NCBI RefSeq assembly: GCF_001942465.1
Contig: NZ_MKJY01000222.1
Location: 1 to 64,000, forward strand
DNA from: Actinomadura sp. CNU-125
GTDB lineage: Bacteria; Actinomycetota; Actinomycetes; Streptosporangiales; Streptosporangiaceae
DNA: 64,000 nucleotides
Direction: 5' to 3'
The position numbers and the translations under genes are program-made. Positions within the stretch are counted from its first letter, which is position 1, and each line of letters begins with the position of its first letter. The notes below the pieces were generated by a model that was given only the letters and a program-made list of their open reading frames with translations, had not been told where the DNA came from and searched no databases. Positions 8,162 through 16,455 of this stretch are shown piece by piece.

Positions 8162-9520
8162 TGGATACCCCGGCCATCAGGCCGGGAAGGAAACCAACCG
8201 CCTGCAGAGCAGGGTTAGGAACAGGCGATTCACCTACAGGCGAACCGCCGCTCACCAGACTTAACTGATCGTGTTGTATTGTGTGAGTATGGCGCGCACC
8301 GTGAAACGGGCGTTCAAACACCGCTTCCACCCCACCGACGAGCAGGCGGCCGAGCTCGCCCGCACGTTCGGGTGCGCGCGCCTGGTCTACAACCGGGCGC
8401 TGGAGGAACGCACCCGCGCCTGGTACACCGAGCAGCGCCGCATGACCTACGTCGATACCTCGGCGGCGCTTACGGCGTGGAAGAAGACCGACGAGCTGGC
8501 GTTCCTGAACGAGGTGTCCAGCGTGCCGCTGCAGCAGGCGCTGCGACACCTGCAGGCCGCGTTCGCCGCGTTCTTCGACAAGCGCGCGAAGTACCCACGT
8601 TTCAAAGCGCGCAAGAAGTCCAAGGCGTCGGCCGAGTACACCCGCAGCGCGTTCAAGTGGCGCGACGGGGAACTCACGCTCGCGAAGATGGACGGCCCGC
8701 TGGCGATCGTGTGGTCGCGTCCGCTGCCGGAGGGCGCCGAGCCATCCACGGTAACGGTGTCGCGGGACGCGGCCGGGCGGTGGTTCGTGTCCATCCTGTG
8801 CGAAGACACGATCACCCGGCTGGACCCGTCGGACAAGGCCATCGGCCTCGACGCCGGGGTCACCTCGCTGGTCACGTTGTCGACCGGGGAGAAGGTCGCC
8901 AACCCCCGGCACGAGCGCCGCGACCGCGAACGCCTCGCCAGAGCGCAGAAGAACCTGGCCCGGAAACAGAAGGGGTCGGCCAACCGGGAGAAGGCCCGGA
9001 TCAAGGTCGCCCGGGTCCACGCCCGCATCACCGACCGCAGGCGGGACTTCCTGCACAAGCTGTCGACTCGGCTCGTCCACGAGAACCAAGTGGTCGTGAT
9101 CGAGGACCTCAACGTCCGCAACATGGTCAAGAACCACTCGCTCGCGCGTGCGATCTCGGACGCGGCGTGGCGAGAGTTGCGGGCGATGCTGGAGTACAAA
9201 GCCGACTGGTACGGCCGCGAACTCGTGGTGATCGACCGGTGGTTCCCCTCCAGCAAGACGTGCTCGCAGTGCGGAACCATTGCCGAGAAGATGCCTTTGG
9301 GCGTGAGGGAGTGGGCATGCGGCGGTTGCGGTGCCCGGCACGACCGGGACGTCAACGCCGCACGCAACATTGTGGCCGCCGGGCTGGCGGTGTCTGCCTG
9401 TGGAGCCGGTGTGAGACCTCAACGGGAGTCCTCCCGGACGGGGCGGTCGGCGACGAAGCAGGAAACCCACGGGGCGACCCGTGGACTCCCCCCGCCTTTA
9501 GACGGGGGGAGGAGGTCAAC
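8162..9520 (+). mobile_element. TnpB-only insertion element (IS1341-like, IS200/IS605 superfamily)
   Basis: A transposon-like unit containing only tnpB, inserted between the SDR gene and the DUF1214 gene, which are both on the minus strand and probably once adjacent. Right end: hairpin CCCCCCG/CGGGGGG (9488-9509) followed by GGAGGTCAA, as in actinomycete IS605 elements. Left end: hairpin CCCGGCC/GGCCGGG (8169-8186). No TnpA gene is present, so movement would need a TnpA in trans. Exact ends are approximate. Confidence 0.65.
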
Positions 9521-9707
9521 CGAGCATCCGGCGGGCGACGGCGACCTGACGGGCCTCGATCCGGGCGCGCCACTCGTCCGCGTCGACCGTCTGGTGTTCG
9601 TGGTGCGGCAGCCGGTCGGCAGTTCGTCGAACGGCATCACCTCGACGGTCGGGCCGTCGTCCGGGGCGAGGTCGCGGGTGAGTCCCTGCCAGCGGAACTG
9701 CAGGTAG
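8289..9707 (+). CDS. tnpB: TnpB RNA-guided nuclease, C-terminus extended by read-through
   Basis: RuvC-type TnpB. The three catalytic acidic residues are intact: Asp188 in IGLDAG, Glu272 in VVIEDLN and Asp354 in HDRDVNAARN. The zinc ribbon CSQCG...CGGCG lies between the last two. TnpB cuts DNA guided by an omega RNA made from the end of its own gene. Family members usually end around residue 400, in the right-end hairpin. Here no stop occurs there and the frame runs 70 residues further, antisense to the DUF1214 gene; this may reflect an indel. Start ATG 8289 gives the usual MARTVKRAFKHRF N-terminus. Confidence 0.82.
   Translation: MARTVKRAFKHRFHPTDEQAAELARTFGCARLVYNRALEERTRAWYTEQRRMTYVDTSAALTAWKKTDELAFLNEVSSVPLQQALRHLQAAFAAFFDKRAKYPRFKARKKSKASAEYTRSAFKWRDGELTLAKMDGPLAIVWSRPLPEGAEPSTVTVSRDAAGRWFVSILCEDTITRLDPSDKAIGLDAGVTSLVTLSTGEKVANPRHERRDRERLARAQKNLARKQKGSANREKARIKVARVHARITDRRRDFLHKLSTRLVHENQVVVIEDLNVRNMVKNHSLARAISDAAWRELRAMLEYKADWYGRELVVIDRWFPSSKTCSQCGTIAEKMPLGVREWACGGCGARHDRDVNAARNIVAAGLAVSACGAGVRPQRESSRTGRSATKQETHGATRGLPPPLDGGRRSTEHPAGDGDLTGLDPGAPLVRVDRLVFVVRQPVGSSSNGITSTVGPSSGARSRVSPCQRNCR
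9390..9519 (+). ncRNA. Putative omega RNA scaffold at the tnpB 3' end
   Basis: In TnpB elements the guide RNA is formed from the 3' end of tnpB plus the right-end hairpin, with the guide being the flanking DNA just beyond. Here the terminal hairpin (9486-9511) and the GGTCAA end are visible, and the next bases (from about 9520) would be the guide. The 5' limit is estimated. Confidence 0.4.
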
Positions 9708-10744
9708 CCGCGCCGGTGGCCGGTGCACTCGATCCAGTTCGCCAGGCCGGGGTCCCGCTCGCCGACGACGTACCGGATCTTGCCGTCGACGTCGATGCGG
9801 GCCTGGTGCTGGGTGAGGCTGGTCTGGTGGTTGATGTAGTCCAGCGACACGTACCACATGCTGCCGAGCTGGAATCCGAAGTAGGTCGCCGTGCCCTTCT
9901 CGACGGCCGGAACGGTGATCACCATGACCTCGTCGTCGGCGAGGTCGTAGTGCCCGACGGACGAGAACTGGGTGGTGAGCCCGCCGGGCGTGCTGCGCGG
10001 CTCGGTCAGCGTGTTGACGGGAAGCCGCAGGTAGTGCCACTCGGGGAAGGCGAGGAAGGTGCGGATCCGGGACACCAGCATCCGTCCCGCCATGTGGAAC
10101 CGCTTGGCCATCGCGGCGGCCGTCAGCGGCGGCGGGGACGTGCCGAGCGTGTCCGCCCGGTGGATCCGGATCTCGCCCGGCCGCTCGTTCGCCCAGTCGC
10201 TGAACACCTCGCGGACGATCAGCATCGCCGAACCGGGCGCGAGCGCGACGTAGCCGGGGCCCGCGTCCGCGCGGGGCGGCCCGAACGTCACGCGGAACTC
10301 GCCGTCCGGGCCGATGTCGAGCTCGCGGTCGTCGAACGCGGTGAGGCTGTCGGGCGACGCGGTCGGCGAGTAGTCGCCGTTCATCACCTGGAAGCTCAGG
10401 TCGGCGGTGGTGCCGCGGCGCCCGGTGACGACGTACTCGGCGTCGTCGCGGATGTAGGCGTGGAAGTAGAGCGTGTCGGGGTTGTCCAGGCCCAGCTTGG
10501 AGTACGGGCCGGTCGACGCGGCGAAGAACGGGTGGTCGCGCTGGAAGGCGCCCACCATGTGCAGCGACGCCTTGATGCTGCCCGCGAGGTAGTCCAGCCC
10601 CTCGGCGAGGTCCTGCTCGGTCCGGACGTGCGGTGCGGTGCGGATCAGCCGCTCCGCCTCGGCGACCGCCGCCGCGAAGTCGCGCGTCGCGGCGGTGTCG
10701 GGGTCGGCGTCGGCGGAAACGGGCGGGGTCTGTTCGGTGGTCAC
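9516..10744 (-). CDS. DUF1214 domain protein, frameshifted near its 3' end
   Basis: About 409 residues if the frame is repaired. The start GTG 10744 has GAGGAGCC upstream. The body (LIRTAPHVRTEQDLAEGLDYL, then FQVMNGDYSPTA, and EVMPFDELP) fits the DUF1214 family, often found beside lipid or steroid genes; its biochemical role is unknown. At about 9618 one base appears missing. The natural tail (LPHHEHQTVDADEWRARI ... VARRMLG, stop 9516) continues in another frame. The TnpB element's right end abuts the stop codon. First gene of a set with SDR and sulfotransferase, under a KstR-type operator at 10813. Confidence 0.7.
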
Positions 10745-10812
10745 CGGGCTCCTCGGGTTGGCGGCACGGGCGCGCCGGCGCACGGCGGTTCGTCGCTCCG
10801 TGAGCCGGATAC

Positions 10813-10826
10813 TAGAACGCGTTCTA
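10813..10826. promoter_or_regulatory. KstR-type operator (perfect 14-bp palindrome)
   Basis: TAGAACGCGTTCTA is a perfect palindrome and fits the published KstR consensus TnnAACnnGTTnnA at every fixed position. It lies 69 bp upstream of the DUF1214 start, on the promoter side. KstR is the TetR repressor of sterol catabolism in mycobacteria and rhodococci; related TetR proteins could also use such a site. No tetR gene is in the window. Confidence 0.7.
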
Positions 10827-10868
10827 CAGAGGGTCAACGGGTCGGGCGGCGCCCCGCGGGCGCGGCCG

Positions 10869-11342
10869 TCAGCCGGCGCCCGGCAGGGGGGTGGTGAACT
10901 TCAGGCTCGGGACGTCGTCCAGCGACACCGTGTACTCGTACGTGCGCCGGTGCCCGGTGCGCTCGACCCGCCACCGGCCGTCGCTCCCGCGCACGTAGGA
11001 GTCGGTGTAGTGCGCGGCGCCCCGGATGAGCAGCCGCGCCTCGGGGATGATGATGGAGTCGTCCAGCGACCACACCCCCGTGGCCCGGTCGCCGTCGATG
11101 TCGATCTCGGACTGCCCGGCGGTGTGCGTCGTGATGCTCCCGGGTCCGAGGTTCTTGCGCATGTAGGCGACGATGGCGTCCCGCCCGTCCAGCCGCAGCG
11201 TGCGGCCGATCACCGGGGTGTCGTACTCGGCGACGGCGTCGTCGGTGAAGACCTCGGCGAACTCGTCCCACAGCTTGAGGTCGACGCAGCGCAGGTAGCG
11301 GTGCTTCAACCGGCGGATCTCTTCCAGTGCGACCAAATCCAT
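10869..11342 (-). CDS. SnoaL-like/NTF2-fold nuclear transport factor 2 family protein
   Basis: 157 residues with the SnoaL_4-type pattern: EEIRRLKHRYLRCVDLKLWDEFAEVFTDDA at the N-terminus, then ITTHTAGQSEIDIDGDRATGVWSL and the C-terminal RWRVERTGHRRTYEYTV. Members act as small dehydratases, isomerases or cyclases on aromatic-ring or steroid substrates, but many have no known reaction. It precedes the KstR-type site and the DUF1214 operon on the same strand, and has its own near-match to that operator 34 bp upstream. A role in the same lipid or steroid pathway is inferred. Confidence 0.75.
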   Translation of the reverse strand: MDLVALEEIRRLKHRYLRCVDLKLWDEFAEVFTDDAVAEYDTPVIGRTLRLDGRDAIVAYMRKNLGPGSITTHTAGQSEIDIDGDRATGVWSLDDSIIIPEARLLIRGAAHYTDSYVRGSDGRWRVERTGHRRTYEYTVSLDDVPSLKFTTPLPGAG

Positions 11343-11375
11343 GTGCACAGCCTGCTCGCCGCGCGCCAAGGAAGC

Positions 11376-11389
11376 AATAACAAGTTCTA
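11376..11389. promoter_or_regulatory. Second KstR-like site (one deviation)
   Basis: AATAACAAGTTCTA matches TnnAACnnGTTnnA except for the first base. It lies between the divergent SnoaL-like and LtrA genes. The region is AT-rich compared with its surroundings, as expected of a promoter. Confidence 0.4.
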
Positions 11390-11444
11390 CTCTTATTGGT
11401 CGCTTATAGTGATCAATGAAACACACCATGCGAGGGAGGTGTCG

Positions 11445-12650
11445 GTGAGCGGGGAGAGCGGTGCGCTGCGGCGGGCCATGCGGGCGCGCGACCCCGGCGA
11501 GGAACATCGGACGGCGACGCCGCTGGAGCTGCTGTTCGACCTGACGTTCGTGGTCGCGGTCGCGCAGGCCGCCGCCGGGCTCCACCACGAGCTGGCCGAG
11601 GGGCACCTCGGGTCGGGGCTCGGCGGCTACGTCGCGGTGTTCTTCGCGATCTGGTGGGCGTGGATGAACTTCACCTGGTTCGCCTCCGCCTACGACACCG
11701 ACGACGCCCTGTACCGCGCGCTGACCCTGCTGCAGATGGGCGGCGTCCTCGTCCTCGCCGCCGGAGTCGAGGACGCCCTCACCGACTACGACTTCGCCCT
11801 CGTGACGATCGGCTACGTCGTCATGCGGGTCGCGCTCGTCTGCCAGTGGCTGCGCGCGGCCGCCGAGCACCCGGCCGGCCGTTCCGCCACGCTCCGCTAC
11901 GCGGCCGGGGTCGCGCTCGTCCAGGCCGGGTGGGTCGGGCGGCTGTGGCTGCCGGACGACCTCGCCATGATCGGCTTCGCGGCGCTGGTCGTCGCGGAGC
12001 TGGCCGTGCCGCTGTGGGCGGAGGGCCGCGGCCGGATGACGAGCTGGCATCCCGGGCACATCGCCGAACGGTACGGCCTGTTCACGATCATCGTGCTCGG
12101 CGAGGTCATCCTCGCGACGCTCACCGGCGTGCGGGCCGTGTCGTCCGAGCACGGCTTCTCCGCGCCGGTCGTGCTGATCGCGGTCGGCGGGCTGCTGCTG
12201 GTGTTCGCGCTGTGGTGGCTCTACTTCAGCGGCGCCGGGGAGCGCCTGCCGTCGCTGCGCGTCGCGCTGATGTGGGGCTACGGGCACTACCTGGTGTTCG
12301 CGTCGATCGCCGCGATCGGCGCGGGCCTGGAGGCGGCGCTGGACGTCACCGAGCATCACGCGCACGTGTCCGAGCGGGCCGCCGCGCTGGCCGTCGCCGT
12401 CCCGGTGGCGGTCTTCCTGCTGGTCCTGCTGCCGCTGCAGCGCCTCGCGGGCGCGGGCGCGGTCGTCCACCACGTGCTCGTCGGCCTCGGCGCCGCCGCC
12501 GTCGTCGCGCTCGGGTTCGCCGCCCCGGAGGCCGGGCTCGGCGGCGCCGTCCTCGGGATGGGCCTGACGGCCGCGGTCGTCGTCACCCTGTGCATCGCGG
12601 CCGAACACCGCTCATCTACCATCCCCTCGGGTGAGCGACCGATTCGATGA
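11445..12650 (+). CDS. Low temperature requirement protein A (LtrA) family membrane protein
   Basis: 401 residues with many hydrophobic segments, about ten predicted membrane helices. It has the family opening TPLELLFDLTFVVAVAQAAAGLHHEL and the internal HIAERYGLFTIIVLGEVILA, both typical of LtrA. The function of this family is not firmly known; the name derives from a Listeria cold-sensitive mutant. GTG 11445 is chosen because GGAGG lies just upstream; GTG 11439 is possible. The end overlaps the HEAT-repeat gene by 20 bp, suggesting translational coupling. Confidence 0.8.
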   Translation: MSGESGALRRAMRARDPGEEHRTATPLELLFDLTFVVAVAQAAAGLHHELAEGHLGSGLGGYVAVFFAIWWAWMNFTWFASAYDTDDALYRALTLLQMGGVLVLAAGVEDALTDYDFALVTIGYVVMRVALVCQWLRAAAEHPAGRSATLRYAAGVALVQAGWVGRLWLPDDLAMIGFAALVVAELAVPLWAEGRGRMTSWHPGHIAERYGLFTIIVLGEVILATLTGVRAVSSEHGFSAPVVLIAVGGLLLVFALWWLYFSGAGERLPSLRVALMWGYGHYLVFASIAAIGAGLEAALDVTEHHAHVSERAAALAVAVPVAVFLLVLLPLQRLAGAGAVVHHVLVGLGAAAVVALGFAAPEAGLGGAVLGMGLTAAVVVTLCIAAEHRSSTIPSGERPIR

Positions 12651-14511
12651 CGTCGCCCCGTGGGGCGACCTCGTCCACGCCTACGGCACCGCCACCGCGC
12701 TGCACGCCACCCTGGAACGAGTCGCGTCGCCCTCCCCCGCCACAGCGGCCCGCGCACTGGACGACCTGTTCGGCAGCATCTGCCACCAGGGCACCGTGTA
12801 CTCCGCGACGGCCCCCGCCGTCCCGATCCTCTACGACCTCGCGTCCGACCCGCGCGTCCACCACCGCCCTCGGATCCTCGAACTGCTCTCCGACATCGCC
12901 CGCGCCCTCCCCGACATCGAAGAACACCACGAGGACGAATACCCCGAGGGCGTCCACACCGACCTAGTCCGCTGGGCGCACGAAGCACGCACCGCCGTCG
13001 AAACCGGCCTCCCCACGCTGACCGCACTCCTCGACGACGAGGACACGGACGTCCGAGCCGCCGCCCCGTTCGTCCTGGCGGACTTCCCCGACCACGACCC
13101 GATACCGCTCCTGCGCGAGAAGTACACCGCGGAGAACCACCCGGGCGTCGCCGCGAGCATCGTCCTGGCCATCGGCGACGTCTCCTTCGACCGCACCGCC
13201 CCTCCCCTCGCCTGGCTGACCGCACGCACCCAAGACGCACGCCGCGAGGTACGGGCCGCCGCCGCGACCGCCCTCCTCTGGTGCGGCGCGGACGACCTGG
13301 ACGACACCCTCCTGCAAGCCCTCGCCGACGAGATCCAAGCCCCGGTCTCCACCCTCGACGACCAACTCTGGGTACTGGACGGCGGCCGCCAAGCCTTCCT
13401 AACTGCCGCACTGGACGACCATCCAGCCCCCCAAATTCAGCTGGCCCGCACCGCCTTGGCCATCCCCACCCCGGCGACCGTCGCCCGCGCCGGCCACATC
13501 ATGCGCACCTGGCGAGCCGCCCCCGCCGCCCTCCTCCCGTCCCTCGCTGCCCTGCTCACCACCGAAGCCGCCGCAGACGCCGCCTGGGAGATCAAGCAAG
13601 GCGGCCCGGACATCGCCCTCATCACCGACGCCATCCCGCCCCTCCTCGACCATCCGCACGACCTCGTCGCGGGCAGCGCGCTCGAAGCACTCGCCCGCGC
13701 GGGCGACGCCCGAGCCGTCCCCGCCCTGGCCGCCGAGCTGGCCGAACTCCGGCGATCCTTCTCCCCCGCACCCGCCATCGCCGGACTCCGCGACCACGCC
13801 GACGCCCTCCTCCCGGACGTCCGCGAGTTCCTGCATAACCCGAAGAAGGGCACCGCCCTAACCGGGAACCTTCTCTCCTGCGTCTTGGACGGCCTCGCCT
13901 CCTGGGGCGACCTAGCTCTCCCCCTCCTCCCGGAGATCATCTCCCTGCTCGAACGCCGCAAAGCCGTCCCCGCCGCCGCCCGCACACTCGCCGCACTCGG
14001 CCCCGCCGCAACCGAAGCCGTCCCCATCCTGCGCCGCTACCTGGGCCGCAAACACGGCCGCGTGACCAGCGAAAACGCCGCCTGGGCAATCTGGCACATA
14101 ACCAACGACGCAACCACCCCCCTCCGCTTCCTAACCCCCACCCTCCGCCGCGGCCTAGACGACGAGTCCACCGAACACCTCTTCGCCCTCGCCGAAGCCG
14201 CAGCCCCAGCCGTCCCCCTTCTGCACGACCCAGCATCCGCCGCCGCCGTCCTCCACCGGGCGACCAACGACACCGACCGCTACCTCCCCCACCTACTGGA
14301 CGCTGCTGCCCCGACCCCAAGCGGAATACTCGCCATCCGCCGCCTATCCACCATCGGCTCACCCGCCGCCGCCCCAGCCATCCCCACCATCCGCGAGATA
14401 GCCGAAAGCCCCAAAGTCCAAGCCACCGGCCCCTCCACCAACCTCCTAACCACCGACCGCACCTACCAGGCGATAGCCATCGAAGCCCTAACCCAAATCA
14501 TCACGCACTAG
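12631..14511 (+). CDS. HEAT-repeat protein of unknown function
   Basis: 626 residues built of helical repeats, for example LTALLDDEDTDVRAAAPFVLADF, then VRAAAATALLWCGADD, and PAVPLLHD-type units, consistent with HEAT/PBS-lyase repeats along the whole chain. Such proteins are scaffolds for protein contacts; no enzymatic motif is seen. GTG start overlaps the end of the LtrA gene. The second half has strong C-bias on the coding strand and many CTA leucine codons (for instance in FLTPTLRRGLDD), rare in the neighbouring genes. It could be recently acquired. It borders the lower-GC island that starts just after it. Confidence 0.7.
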   Translation: MSDRFDDVAPWGDLVHAYGTATALHATLERVASPSPATAARALDDLFGSICHQGTVYSATAPAVPILYDLASDPRVHHRPRILELLSDIARALPDIEEHHEDEYPEGVHTDLVRWAHEARTAVETGLPTLTALLDDEDTDVRAAAPFVLADFPDHDPIPLLREKYTAENHPGVAASIVLAIGDVSFDRTAPPLAWLTARTQDARREVRAAAATALLWCGADDLDDTLLQALADEIQAPVSTLDDQLWVLDGGRQAFLTAALDDHPAPQIQLARTALAIPTPATVARAGHIMRTWRAAPAALLPSLAALLTTEAAADAAWEIKQGGPDIALITDAIPPLLDHPHDLVAGSALEALARAGDARAVPALAAELAELRRSFSPAPAIAGLRDHADALLPDVREFLHNPKKGTALTGNLLSCVLDGLASWGDLALPLLPEIISLLERRKAVPAAARTLAALGPAATEAVPILRRYLGRKHGRVTSENAAWAIWHITNDATTPLRFLTPTLRRGLDDESTEHLFALAEAAAPAVPLLHDPASAAAVLHRATNDTDRYLPHLLDAAAPTPSGILAIRRLSTIGSPAAAPAIPTIREIAESPKVQATGPSTNLLTTDRTYQAIAIEALTQIITH

Positions 14512-14641
14512 CAGACGTCCGCGGCCTCCCGATATCGGTGAGGCTTAAGCACCCAATCTTGCGACCGCGACGCCTTCCGCCGCCGCACCGCCCACGTACG
14601 TCCCGGAAAAGGTGTCTCGATGACCCTTCACCGTAAGGTCT

Positions 14642-15598
14642 TTACTTGCTTTCCTGTACAGCGGAGACCCGCTTGCCGGCCCCGCTATGGCCGTTACTCC
14701 GCGCCACGGAAAACCAGCGTTGAGCCTCATCCTCTCGGAGCAGCGCCTCCAGTATGTCACCCAACAGGAAAGCAGCATCCGCGTGACCTGCATGGGCTGC
14801 GAGCGCAAGATAGACTTCGGCGACTTCTCGTTTCTCATTGTAGACGTACCATCGGCCTGCAGCGAAGGCTTCTTGTGCGGCAACACTGAAGTCCAAGACT
14901 TCTGGTGGCACCGAGGCCGCACTGGCTGCACGGTTGTTCCAGTAGCGGGCGTCATCGGCGTCCCCCGAAAGCCGCTGGAGGACAGCAAGCTTCCGGAACG
15001 ACGAGGCATCGCCATTTGAAACTGCACGTTCAATCAAGTTGATTGCATAGTCACCGAAATTGTCGCCCGCTCGAGCATGGCGCGGGTTATTCGGATCGTA
15101 GAGACTACCGCCGCTAGGGTCCAGAGACCCGCCGCCCGCAAGCAGAACAGCGTCAGCGAACTCGCTCGCCGCCTCAACTGCACTCTGCGACGGCGAACCT
15201 GCCCCGGCCTCCCGGGCCAGGAGGCAGTGAATAGTCAGATGAAGCAGAAGAAGGTTGCACCTCTTCAACTTCTTCAGGCCAGTACCGTTCATCATGCGGC
15301 TGATGGTGGGAGCTGCCAGGCGGGCAGGCAGGCTGGGACTCAATACCCTATACACCCTTGCTGTGGACTCACTGGCCTCAGCGATGAGTTTCCCAGCGAG
15401 GCCTGATTGCCTGACCAGCGTCTTGACCACGAGGGTCTGCTCAGAAGGTATCGAACTGGCGGGCAGCTGCTCTTCCATACCGAAGGCGCACTCCTGTCTC
15501 AGGGCCCGAGGAGTCGACGGACTGAAGGGAGAATAGCCCGGAATGCCCGATCCGTCCAGCCGCCGGGCGCACTTCATGCCCCATTGTCTGGATTTCAT
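14642..15598 (-). CDS. Hypothetical protein with Sel1/TPR-like C-terminal repeats
   Basis: Up to 318 residues; the start is uncertain (ATG 15598, or ATG 15478 giving MEEQLPASS). The middle section (LSPSLPARLAAPTISRMMNGTGL) looks like a helix-turn-helix-type segment. The C-terminus (AEVYLALAAHAGHADAAFLLGDILEALLREDEAQRWFSVARSNGHSGAG, given in parts here) has the alternating pattern of Sel1/TPR repeats. No function can be assigned. Base composition is clearly lower in GC than the housekeeping genes, marking the start of the accessory island. It is divergent from the ADP-ribosyltransferase gene. Confidence 0.55.
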   Translation of the reverse strand: MKSRQWGMKCARRLDGSGIPGYSPFSPSTPRALRQECAFGMEEQLPASSIPSEQTLVVKTLVRQSGLAGKLIAEASESTARVYRVLSPSLPARLAAPTISRMMNGTGLKKLKRCNLLLLHLTIHCLLAREAGAGSPSQSAVEAASEFADAVLLAGGGSLDPSGGSLYDPNNPRHARAGDNFGDYAINLIERAVSNGDASSFRKLAVLQRLSGDADDARYWNNRAASAASVPPEVLDFSVAAQEAFAAGRWYVYNEKREVAEVYLALAAHAGHADAAFLLGDILEALLREDEAQRWFSVARSNGHSGAGKRVSAVQESK

Positions 15599-15790
15599 TT
15601 TCTTGCAGGACTAGCGGGACCGGCACCGCCGCTTGTGCAGCGCTGATCAAGTGCTGGCCGCGGCGGCGGAGGGGAAAGCGCTGGCAGCTCATCGAAGTAC
15701 GTCGGATGTGACCGGCAGGCATCCGCGTGAAATATTTCAGAAGCTTGAAGAAATTGACGTAGAAGCGTGCGGTCTGGTCGGGTTGCCTCC

Positions 15791-16183
15791 ATGGAACAAG
15801 ACGACTCCGACTCGGCGAACGGTCAGCAGGACGATTTTGCGGCCCTCTGGCACTACACCGACATGCGAGGGCTGCACGCTATTCTCGATAGCCGTGCTCT
15901 GCTTCCTTCGCTGCGCGCAACACACCCGAAAGATGCGCGCTACGGCGACGGCCAGTACTTCTCCGATGTCCCCCCTGGATCGATGCCGCCTGAGCGACTG
16001 TCCCGGCGCCTTGTGAACGTCCCCTGGCTGGGATGGCGCTTCACCCACTACGTTGAGGTAGACATGGCGGGTCTCACCTTGGTCCTGTGCAGGAGAAGCG
16101 TCATCCTTGTCCCCAGCCGCGAGCCGCTGGGGCTCAGCAGGAGGATCGTCCGCTGGGGGGCGAACGAGTGGTCTGGTACTTGA
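15791..16183 (+). CDS. HYD1-signature ADP-ribosyltransferase domain protein (putative toxin)
   Basis: 130 residues consisting of one domain. WHYTDMRGLHAILDSRALLPSL at residues 18-39 and DARYGDGQYFSDVPPG around residue 50 fit the Tox-ART-HYD1 family. Members are usually toxin domains at the C-termini of polymorphic toxins, thought to transfer ADP-ribose from NAD to a target. Here the domain stands alone without secretion leader or repeats, so it could act inside the cell. It overlaps the DUF6881 gene by 16 bp. That tight pairing suggests toxin and antidote; this is inference. It lies at the edge of the restriction island. Confidence 0.65.
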   Translation: MEQDDSDSANGQQDDFAALWHYTDMRGLHAILDSRALLPSLRATHPKDARYGDGQYFSDVPPGSMPPERLSRRLVNVPWLGWRFTHYVEVDMAGLTLVLCRRSVILVPSREPLGLSRRIVRWGANEWSGT

Positions 16184-16455
16184 GGGTCGAGTGGTTCCAT
16201 GACTTTCGAGAGGAGCCGGTTGACATCTACAGCGAGGTCGGCGACGACGGCTACGAAGTCCGCAAGATAGAGGTCTTTCGCGACGGGCACCTGCAGTACG
16301 CTGACGAGCGCCATGAGGCCGGTGAGACCAGTCTTTCGGGAGCACCCGTAGGGGCAGTCGCGGAGATCGCTGCCCAGCCAGGGTTCCGGCCACACGTGAT
16401 CAGTGAGCAGGAGTTCGAAGAGACGTGGGCTCGGGCAGTCGCGGCGGAGGAGTGA
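16168..16455 (+). CDS. DUF6881-like protein, putative immunity partner
   Basis: 95 residues from GTG 16168: VVWYLRVEWFHDF, then DIYSEVGDDGYEVRKIEVFRDG, and ISEQEFEETWARA, a pattern seen in DUF6881 proteins often placed beside toxin domains. No catalytic signature. The start overlaps the end of the ADP-ribosyltransferase gene in another frame, and its stop overlaps the vsr start by 4 bp (GTGA). So three genes may be read as one message. Role as immunity protein is inferred only from position. Confidence 0.6.
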   Translation: MVWYLRVEWFHDFREEPVDIYSEVGDDGYEVRKIEVFRDGHLQYADERHEAGETSLSGAPVGAVAEIAAQPGFRPHVISEQEFEETWARAVAAEE

